Both the position numbers and the translations under genes were made by a program. Source: an uncultured Sutterella sp. (GTDB lineage Bacteria > Pseudomonadota > Gammaproteobacteria > Burkholderiales > Burkholderiaceae_F). Taken from it: DNA of 64,000 nucleotides. A model generated the notes under the pieces. It saw nothing but the letters and a program-made list of their open reading frames with translations, did no database searches and was not told the DNA's origin. Positions 58,304 through 64,000 of this stretch are shown piece by piece. Location of the stretch: assembly GCA_949282745.1 (NCBI GenBank), contig CASDQM010000041.1, forward strand, positions 1 to 64,000. The letters run 5' to 3'. Within the stretch, counting starts at the first letter, position 1; each line of letters begins with the position of its first letter.

Positions 58304-59002
58304 ATGACTTTTCTCCTCATCGTTGAAGACGAACTGCCGATTCGGGAACTCGTTTCCTTCGTGTGCGAACGCGAGGGCTTCGAAGTGGTCGGCGCCGCGG
58401 ACGTGGGCGAAGCCTGCGCCGCGCTCAAGGCGCGCCGGCCGGACCTGATTCTTCTCGACCGGATGCTCCCCGACCGTTCGGGGCAGTCTTGGCTCGAAGA
58501 TCTGAAGAAGGATCCCGAGACGGCCGATCTTCCGGTCATCATGCTGACCGCCCGCGGTGAGGAACGCGACCGCGTCGAAGCGCTCGACGCGGGAGCGGAC
58601 GACTACATCGTGAAGCCCTTTTTCCCGCGCGAACTCGTCGCCCGCATTCGGGCGGTGCTTCGCCGCCAGGGCCAGGAGAAGGCCCGCGTGGAGCGAAGCG
58701 ACGAAAACATCGTTCGCTGCGGTCCCCTCGTCATGAACGAAGCGCGCTTCGAAGCGAGCGTCGACGGGGTGCCCGTGAAGCTCTCGGGAAAGGAATTCCG
58801 ACTGCTTCATCTCTTCGCCTCGCACCCCGGACGCGTCTTCTCGCGCGCCCAGCTTCTCGAGGCCGTTTGGGAGAGCGTCTACGTGGACGAGCGCACGGTC
58901 GACGTGCACATGCTTCGTCTGAGAAAGGCGCTCGCCGGAACGGCGGCCGAAGACCTCATTGAGACCGTGCGCGGCGTGGGTTACCGTTGCCGGGGGCTTT
59001 GA
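58304..59002 (+). CDS. phoB: Phosphate response regulator PhoB
   Basis: A 232-residue OmpR-family response regulator. Receiver domain with the phosphoryl Asp at D52 (LILLDRMLPD), conserved Thr in MLTAR and Lys in YIVKPFFPREL; C-terminal winged helix with GKEFRLLHLFASHPGRVFSR and RTVDVHMLRLRKAL. It would bind the 54131-54168 repeats and so activate its own operon. Overlaps phoR by one base. Confidence 0.96.
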   Translation: MTFLLIVEDELPIRELVSFVCEREGFEVVGAADVGEACAALKARRPDLILLDRMLPDRSGQSWLEDLKKDPETADLPVIMLTARGEERDRVEALDAGADDYIVKPFFPRELVARIRAVLRRQGQEKARVERSDENIVRCGPLVMNEARFEASVDGVPVKLSGKEFRLLHLFASHPGRVFSRAQLLEAVWESVYVDERTVDVHMLRLRKALAGTAAEDLIETVRGVGYRCRGL

Positions 59003-60219
59003 TGGCTGCCAGTGAAAACGGACGCTTCGAGCATCAGTTCCGCATTCTGCTCGTCGTAGTGGCGCTTGACCTTGCCGTGTCCCTCCTTCTCTGGGGACTT
59101 CTCGGCGGGCGTCAGGCGCTCGGTTTTTTCGCCGTCACGACGGCGCTTCTCTTCCTTTACACGCTCTTTTTCTGCGAGCGCATGCTCGAGGAGGGCTTTC
59201 GTTCGGAATCGCGCATCGTCGCGCGCGACATGCGCTACCGCCAGACGCTCGGACTTCTGCCCGAAGGCGTCGTGATCCTCGGCAACAACGCCGTGATCGA
59301 ATGGATGAACGTGGCGGCGGAACGTCACTTCGGCATGGATGCGACGGCGCTCGGCAAGCCCTTCCAGGAGGCGGTTCCCGACGAACGGCTGCGCAACTTC
59401 CTCAATGCGCGCCGCTTTGACGAACCCATGCTCTGTCAGTTCTCCGGACGCGACGAAATCTACGAAATCTCCGTGGTCGCGCCCGACCTGCAGCACACCC
59501 TCATCGTGTCGCACGACGTGACGGCCAAACGCCGCGTCGAAGACATGCGGCGCGACTTCGTCGCGAACGTCTCGCATGAACTGAGAACGCCGCTCACCGT
59601 CATCGGGGGATTCTTCGACCTGGATGCGGCGCTCGAGCCGCACCACGTCGCACTCATTCGGGATCAGGTGCAGCGCATGCGCCACATCGTCGACGACCTG
59701 CTCATGCTCTCGGGGCTCGAAAACCGCGACGAAACGCAGACGGACGAATCGGAAGTCGTCGCGATGCACCGCATCGCCGAGGACGTCGTGAGGGAGGGCG
59801 AGGCGCTTTCGCTCGGCCGCCACACCTTCATCCAGGAAATCGAGGACGTCTCGCTTCTCGGCCACCCCGACGAACTGCGAAGCGCCGCGATGAACCTCGT
59901 CTCCAACGCCGTGCGCTACACGCCCGACGGCGGCACGATCACGGTGCGCTGGGGTCGAAGCGGCATGGGCGCGGTCTTTTCCGTCGCCGACACGGGGATC
60001 GGGATCGAAGCGAAGCACATTCCGCGACTCACGGAACGCTTCTACCGCGCCGACAAGGGGCGCTCGCGCCAGACGGGCGGCACGGGGCTCGGCCTTGCGA
60101 TCGTGAAGCACGTTCTTCGCCGCAACGGCGGGACGCTCAAGATCGAGTCGACCCCGGGCGTCGGTTCCGTCTTCTCCATGCACTTCCCGGAAGAGAGAAC
60201 CTTCTCGCCCATGCGCTGA
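59002..60219 (+). CDS. phoR: Phosphate sensor histidine kinase PhoR
   Basis: A 405-residue membrane kinase. Two N-terminal helices (about 14-58), a PAS domain (about 80-175; LLPEGVVILGNNAVIEWMN), the dimerisation helix with phosphorylated H192 in VANVSHELRTPL, and ATPase boxes NLVSNAVRYTP (N), DTGIGIEAKHIPRL (G1) and GTGLGLAIV (G2). No large periplasmic sensor domain, as usual for PhoR. ATG 59002 overlaps phoB; it abuts the convergent yacG with zero spacing. Confidence 0.95.
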   Translation: MAASENGRFEHQFRILLVVVALDLAVSLLLWGLLGGRQALGFFAVTTALLFLYTLFFCERMLEEGFRSESRIVARDMRYRQTLGLLPEGVVILGNNAVIEWMNVAAERHFGMDATALGKPFQEAVPDERLRNFLNARRFDEPMLCQFSGRDEIYEISVVAPDLQHTLIVSHDVTAKRRVEDMRRDFVANVSHELRTPLTVIGGFFDLDAALEPHHVALIRDQVQRMRHIVDDLLMLSGLENRDETQTDESEVVAMHRIAEDVVREGEALSLGRHTFIQEIEDVSLLGHPDELRSAAMNLVSNAVRYTPDGGTITVRWGRSGMGAVFSVADTGIGIEAKHIPRLTERFYRADKGRSRQTGGTGLGLAIVKHVLRRNGGTLKIESTPGVGSVFSMHFPEERTFSPMR

Positions 60220-60453
60220 TCACTTACGGCTCCGCTCCTTCTTGGCGGCGACCTCGCGCGTGTGCTCGGCCGCGGCTTCGTATTCCTCGGGCGAAAGATT
60301 CATGGCGGAGCCCGGTTCTCCGCGGATCACGTATTCGTCGCTCGCCCAGGAGCCGAGGTCCGCGGTGCGGCAGACCTCCGAGCAAAACGGACGGTAGGGA
60401 TTGGCGGGCGAATATTCGGTTTCCTTCCCGCAGACGGGGCATTTCACTTTCAT
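60220..60453 (-). CDS. yacG: DNA gyrase inhibitor YacG
   Basis: A 77-residue zinc protein that binds GyrB and blocks DNA gyrase. Four zinc ligands: C5, C8 (CPVCGK), C24 and C28 (PFCSEVC), followed by [14 protein letters not shown], the family's conserved helix. The start at 60453 gives the family N-terminus MKVKCPVC; the open frame is longer. An intrinsic-terminator-like hairpin lies 11 nt upstream. Confidence 0.93.
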   Translation of the reverse strand: MKVKCPVCGKETEYSPANPYRPFCSEVCRTADLGSWASDEYVIRGEPGSAMNLSPEEYEAAAEHTREVAAKKERSRK

Positions 60454-60463
60454 GTTTGTTCTC

Positions 60464-60495
60464 AAAAAGACGGACCGCACCTTTGGGCGCGGTCC
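60464..60495 (-). terminator. Hairpin terminator between zapD and yacG
   Basis: On the minus strand GGACCGC pairs with GCGGTCC (plus 60489-60495 with 60472-60478), followed by GTCTTTTTGAG. The U-tract ends about 11 nt before the yacG ATG. Confidence 0.7.
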
Positions 60496-60522
60496 TTCTG
60501 TATTTTTGTGTCCCAACGTCCT

Positions 60523-61260
60523 TTAGCGCGTGCAGAGCCCGAGCGTGAAGGGGACGTTCTCCTTGAAGGGATGAAGCTTGTGGTTTTCGTCGGGCTGCGA
60601 GAAACGAATCCACAGCATGTATTTGTTGGCGCTCACTTCGGGGATCACCTCTGCGTCGCGCGGAAGTTCGATGCGCGCAAGGAGGTAGCGCCGACCGTTG
60701 ACCGGGTACTGCATGGAGCCCGCCTTCGCTTCGAGCGTCTGCACGACGCAGTTGGCGCGGATTTCGTCGATCACCATCTGAATGGCGTTTCGGATCGGCT
60801 CGAACGAGGCGACCCAGCCCTGCAGTTCCTCGTGGCGCGCCGCAAAGGGCATGGAGAGCCAGTGATGGAGGACGGGGAGGTCGAATTCGCAGGTGCCGCC
60901 CGCAAGCGACTGACGCGTGCGGATGAGCTGCAGCCATTCGTTTTCGCGGATGCTCTGGCCGGACTTGCCGACGATGCGCGTGATGTCGTGAATGAGGTCG
61001 GTGAGGTGTTGATGGCGGGGCGTGCCGCTTTCCGTCTGCTGACGACGGCGTTCGAGCCCCTGAACGAGCTCGTTGCGAAGGTCCGAACGGGCGGTGGCGT
61101 CCGTCAGATCGAAGAGCGCGCCGATCGCGCAGTGGTGCGCCACGGGCGAATCCTGTGCGGCGAGCCAGTCGAAGCGGTGAAAGAGCGCTTCCAGACGCAG
61201 ATAGGTCCGAATCTTTTCGTTGCAGGGGAATTCGTAGCTAATGACGTCGGAATCCGACAT
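60523..61260 (-). CDS. zapD: Cell division factor ZapD
   Basis: A 245-residue FtsZ-bundling protein. It opens with the family marker YEFPCNEKIRTYLRLEALFHR, and includes FDLPVLHHWL and the C-terminal strand YMLWIRF. Gene order coaE-zapD-yacG is shared with E. coli and many proteobacteria. Full length. Confidence 0.95.
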   Translation of the reverse strand: MSDSDVISYEFPCNEKIRTYLRLEALFHRFDWLAAQDSPVAHHCAIGALFDLTDATARSDLRNELVQGLERRRQQTESGTPRHQHLTDLIHDITRIVGKSGQSIRENEWLQLIRTRQSLAGGTCEFDLPVLHHWLSMPFAARHEELQGWVASFEPIRNAIQMVIDEIRANCVVQTLEAKAGSMQYPVNGRRYLLARIELPRDAEVIPEVSANKYMLWIRFSQPDENHKLHPFKENVPFTLGLCTR

Positions 61261-61350
61261 GAAACGCTCCTTCTGCGCCCGGCGCTGGCAATGAGGTCTA
61301 GGGAATAGAAGAATACGATAACAAGAGACGCAGGCGATCGAAAGAGCTTC

Positions 61351-61980
61351 TCATTTCCCGCCGTAGATTTTATGTAACAGTTTGATGCGGTCCGCCAGCG
61401 CCTCGGGGGTGGAGCCGTTGTAGACGACGTCGTCCGCGGCGTCGAGCCGTGCGCGGCGGGGAAGCTGACTGCGAAGAATCGAACGGACCGTTTCGGGAGC
61501 GAGGCCGCTGCGACGAACGACGCGCTCGACCGAGGCCTCATCCGCGAGGTCGATGACGAGAACGCGCGAGACGAAGCCGCGCCAGGTCTTGTTTTCCAGA
61601 AGAAGAGGACAGTCGAAGACCGCGTAGGGCGTGTCGGGGGAGAGCGAAGCGAAGGCGCGCAGCACGTCGCGTCCGATGAGGGGGTGGAGGAGGGCTTCGA
61701 GTTCGCGCTTGGCCGCGGGGTTCGAAAAGACAAGTTCGCGCATGCGGGCGCGGTTCATGGCGCGGTTTTCGTCGAGAAAGTCGTCGCCGAAGCGCCGCGC
61801 GACGGCGAGCGAACCTTCGGCTCCGGGGCCCGTCAGGGCGCGCGAAATGGCGTCCGCGTCCACAACGGGGACGCCGAGCGAGCGAAAGACGGCCGCCGCC
61901 GTCGACTTGCCCGAGCCGATCCCTCCCGTGAGGCCGATCACCGGAACGGGAGAAAGGGCGTCGTGTGCGGTCGTCGTCAT
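61351..61980 (-). CDS. coaE: Dephospho-CoA kinase
   Basis: A 209-residue enzyme for the last step of coenzyme A synthesis. Walker A is GLTGGIGSGKST (16-27), followed by VVDADAISRAL and the LLLENKTW and QLPRRARLDAADDV blocks. GGGGA is 7 nt before the ATG, directly behind the U-tract of a terminator. A 90-bp gap leads to zapD. Confidence 0.96.
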   Translation of the reverse strand: MTTTAHDALSPVPVIGLTGGIGSGKSTAAAVFRSLGVPVVDADAISRALTGPGAEGSLAVARRFGDDFLDENRAMNRARMRELVFSNPAAKRELEALLHPLIGRDVLRAFASLSPDTPYAVFDCPLLLENKTWRGFVSRVLVIDLADEASVERVVRRSGLAPETVRSILRSQLPRRARLDAADDVVYNGSTPEALADRIKLLHKIYGGK

Positions 61981-61991
61981 GGCAAATCCCC

Positions 61992-62031
61992 AAAAAGAAA
62001 AAAGGTTCCCGTGTACCGTACACGAGAACCT
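61992..62031 (-). terminator. Strong intrinsic terminator after tRNA-Pro
   Basis: A 12-bp stem (62003-62014 with 62020-62031, one G-U pair, 5-nt loop) is followed on the minus strand by TTTTTTCTTTTT (plus 62002-61992). It lies 13 nt past the tRNA and 11 nt before the coaE ATG. Confidence 0.9.
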
Positions 62032-62044
62032 TCTTTGAATTCGC

Positions 62045-62121
<77 letters not shown>

Positions 62122-62145
62122 ATCCGATTGTGTTGCGCGAAACCG

Positions 62146-63141
62146 TTACCGATCTCTGCAAACTGTGTAGAAGAGCAATTGTAGCAGAGAATCTCGGAAA
62201 ATGCTAGGGCTTAATTGTAACAAGGCCGCTTTTCCTCGTTCGAGCTCTTGCTCCGCACGTTGTTTGCATCGCGCGATAGCTTGGGATTCTATCACAATCG
62301 AACTGATTTTGTCAAAGTCTCCGTTGCCGCTGCGGATGGCCGCGTCGATGAGGGCGCGGTTTTCTTCACTCGTGTGCAGTCGGGCGTAGAGAAGCGGAAG
62401 CGTCACCTTGCCTTCGCGAAGGTCGGCGCCGAGGTTCTTGCCGATGTCGCTCGAGACGCCCGTGTAGTCGAGCATGTCGTCGACGATCTGGAAGGCGTTG
62501 CCAAGCGCGAGCGCGTATTCGCGCACGGCCGCTTCATCCTTTTCGGAACAGTCCGCGATCGCGGCGGCCATCTTGGCGCCCGCTTCGAAGAGGCAGGCGG
62601 TCTTGCGTTCGATCACTTCGAAGTAGCGCTTTTCGTCGACCGTCGGGTCGTGGGCGTTCACCATCTGCTTCACTTCGCCTTCGGCGAGGGTGTTGGCCGC
62701 GTCGGCGAGCGCCTGCATGACGCGCAGGTTCCCCGCGCGGATCATCATCTGGAAGGAGCGCGTATAGAGAAAGTCGCCCACGAGGACCGCGACGCCGTTG
62801 CCCCAGAGGGCGTTGGCCGTGGGTTTGCCGCGGCGCACGGCGCTTTCGTCGACGACGTCGTCGTGCATGAGGGTCGCCGTGTGGAGCAGTTCGATCGTGG
62901 CGCCGAGATAGCGGTGAAGTTCCCCTTCATAGCCGAGCGCGCGGCAGATGAGCATCAGGAGGGCGGGGCGCATGCGCTTGCCGCCCGCGTTGACGATGTG
63001 CTCGCCGATCTCGCGCATGCGGGGTACGTCGGAGTCGAGCTCCTCTCGAATGATGGCGTCGACCGCCGCCATGTCCTCGGCGATCGGGGCGAAGAGCGCG
63101 CGGACGAGCGCCTTGGGGTCGGAAGAACGGATGTCCTGCAT
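62146..63141 (-). CDS. ispB: Octaprenyl/polyprenyl diphosphate synthase
   Basis: A 331-residue trans-prenyltransferase building the ubiquinone or menaquinone side chain. First aspartate-rich motif LMHDDVVDES and second FQIVDDMLDYTG are present, with GGKRMRPALLMLICRAL and GKPTANALWGN. Chain length (C40 or other) cannot be read. In relatives ispB is often divergent from rplU; here the upstream neighbour is an IS607-type remnant. Confidence 0.94.
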   Translation of the reverse strand: MQDIRSSDPKALVRALFAPIAEDMAAVDAIIREELDSDVPRMREIGEHIVNAGGKRMRPALLMLICRALGYEGELHRYLGATIELLHTATLMHDDVVDESAVRRGKPTANALWGNGVAVLVGDFLYTRSFQMMIRAGNLRVMQALADAANTLAEGEVKQMVNAHDPTVDEKRYFEVIERKTACLFEAGAKMAAAIADCSEKDEAAVREYALALGNAFQIVDDMLDYTGVSSDIGKNLGADLREGKVTLPLLYARLHTSEENRALIDAAIRSGNGDFDKISSIVIESQAIARCKQRAEQELERGKAALLQLSPSIFRDSLLQLLFYTVCRDR

Positions 63142-63205
63142 GAGCTTTTCCGTAGGGTTGAACTAGCAAAGAGAAAGTCTTCCAAATTTACCACGGGAGA
63201 CTTTT

Positions 63206-63761
63206 ATGCTGTGTTCAATCGGTGTCATCGCCAAGCACTACGGCGTATCGCCCAGTACTATTCGACGTTGGATAAAACTAGGCAACATCCAAATCGCCGG
63301 CAGAACTTTCGGCGGGCATCGCCGCTTCGAAGTGCCGAACGAAGTGTCTTCCGAACAAGAGCCGACGAGAAAGCACATCGGTTATGCGCGTCGACAGTCG
63401 GCGCGTTTGCGTGAGGCCTGATGCGAGGAAGTGATAGAAAGTGATAGAGGATATCGGCTCTGGACTCAACTGTAACAAACCGGGTTTGCGTTCCTTGCTG
63501 AGACAGTTGCTCGGCGGACGTGTGGAAAAGCTCTCCGTCGTACATGAGGATCGACTTCTGCGTTTTGGCGTAGGTTTGATTCGACAGGTTAGCCGTCGAA
63601 TGCGCACTGAAGTCGATGTTCTCGAGACTCGTGCGGAGAAAACTTTTGAAGAGGAGCTTGCCCGCGACGTCATCACGTTGATGACGGTCTTTTGCGCCCG
63701 CCTCTACGGTAAGCGGAGTCACCGAAACAAGAAATGCATGATGCTCTCGCGTGTGTCATGA
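63206..63761 (+). pseudogene. Broken IS607-type serine recombinase (TnpA)
   Basis: Two pieces of one gene in different frames. 63206-63421 encodes the MerR-like DNA-binding head (MLCSIGVIAKHYGVSPSTIR, GGHRRF) and the start of the resolvase domain (KHIGYAR), then goes out of frame. 63441-63761 resumes the catalytic domain with VIEDIGSGLN, VVHEDRLLRFG, EKTFEEELARDVI and ARLYGKRSHRNKK. The Ser-containing V-S-S-x-x-Q stretch that normally follows GYAR and about 30 residues before VIEDIGSG are missing; a short repeat, GTGATAGA, flanks the join. No TnpB follows in the window. Confidence 0.85.
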
Positions 63762-63800
63762 AGATGGTGAACAGAAGTGTAGCGCACGATGCATGATGCT
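63734..63800 (+). repeat. 12-bp direct repeat
   Basis: ATGCATGATGCT occurs at 63734-63745 and 63789-63800, around the end of the broken recombinase. It may be a by-product of recombination or of the insertion. Confidence 0.4.
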
Positions 63801-64000
63801 ACCGTTTCGGAACGGTGGTTCAGCAAAGATAGGAATCAACATTTCTTACATTGCGCAACACACATATTTAATGAATCACTTTCCATTCGCATGCCGGCCG
63901 AGCCAACTGCCGTGTTCAGGAAAAATGATGAATCCCTGTTTCGCAGTGTTTCATGCTGTGTCTCTTGCGACACACTCTTCGCTTTTTTGCTTCACCAAGT
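63762..64000 (+). other. Unassigned, AT-richer right edge
   Basis: This stretch is clearly less GC-rich than the rest of the window. One frame (ATG 63789, MHDATVSERWFSKDR) stays open for 70 codons to the window edge but is not recognised and lacks a clear ribosome site. A TGTGTC/GACACA hairpin (63957-63974) is followed by a T-run at about 63983-63988 and may be a terminator. TnpB, the usual partner of the IS607 recombinase, is not present. Confidence 0.3.

Noticed and set aside
63762-64000. TnpB nuclease expected after an IS607 recombinase
   Set aside because: No RuvC-like or zinc-finger motif and no TnpB-like start is found in any frame before the window ends.

Overview
The window is a GC-rich, gene-dense chromosomal segment of a betaproteobacterium. 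Gene content and order fit Burkholderiales, and Sutterellaceae (gut-associated Sutterella/Parasutterella relatives) is my best guess. Reasons: an M23 peptidase-anmK-erpA cluster divergent from tyrS; nrdR-rib-nusB-thiL-pgpA; a complete mraZ-to-lpxC cell-wall/division cluster followed by a DciA-like gene and secA; an argJ-type locus and mutT after secA; and ispB/tRNA-Pro/coaE/zapD/yacG. The genus is inference; a 16S or rpoB search would be needed.

Layout. 1-140: edge of an insertion sequence, with the first 32 codons of a transposase and a perfect inverted repeat. 170-4600: adenosine deaminase family gene, erpA, anmK and an M23 peptidase. 4.78-16.8 kb (+): tyrS, dtd, a PEBP protein, glyA, nrdR, ribD, ribE, ribH, nusB, thiL, pgpA, pncC, a CNNM/CBS membrane protein and a DUF945-like protein. 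16.9-20.1 kb (-): pyrF and groEL/groES behind a near-ideal sigma-32 promoter. 20.1-26.5 kb: dacB (+), then a DsbD/ScsB-type reductase, hemL and an unusual PagP-plus-second-barrel outer-membrane protein (-). 26.7-29.2 kb (+): RNase P RNA and a single-chain ADP-forming acyl-CoA synthetase. 29.3-47.6 kb (+): the whole dcw cluster (mraZ, rsmH, ftsL, ftsI, murE, murF, mraY, murD, ftsW, murG, murC, ddl, ftsQ, ftsA, ftsZ) plus lpxC, with an MraZ operator at its head. 47.6-54.1 kb: DciA-like (-), GDPD-like, secA, a degenerate ArgJ-like protein and MutT with an eroded ThiE-like tail (+). 54.1-60.2 kb (+): a complete phosphate regulon operon pstSCAB-phoU-phoB-phoR headed by four TGTCA repeats in exact 11-bp phase. 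60.2-63.1 kb (-): yacG, zapD, coaE, tRNA-Pro(CGG) and ispB. 63.2-64.0 kb: a broken IS607-type serine recombinase gene and AT-richer unassigned sequence.

How the genes work together. Most of the window is core housekeeping: peptidoglycan precursor synthesis and septation, envelope biogenesis (lpxC, dacB, anmK, M23 peptidase, PagP-like protein), Sec export, riboflavin/heme/folate-linked metabolism, chaperonin, phosphate sensing and uptake. I see no CRISPR array, toxin-antitoxin pair, prophage or recognisable defence system.

The least ordinary items are protein-architecture oddities: a PagP catalytic barrel fused to a second predicted outer-membrane barrel (25373-26542), an ArgJ homologue without its self-cleavage site at the argJ locus (52415-53383), a MutT with only the second half of a ThiE-like barrel (53386-54066), a DciA-like protein with a long charged tail (47626-48516), and a lumazine synthase ending in nine aspartates. 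Several intrinsic terminators also sit almost on top of the next gene's start (coaE, yacG) or inside a leader (secA).
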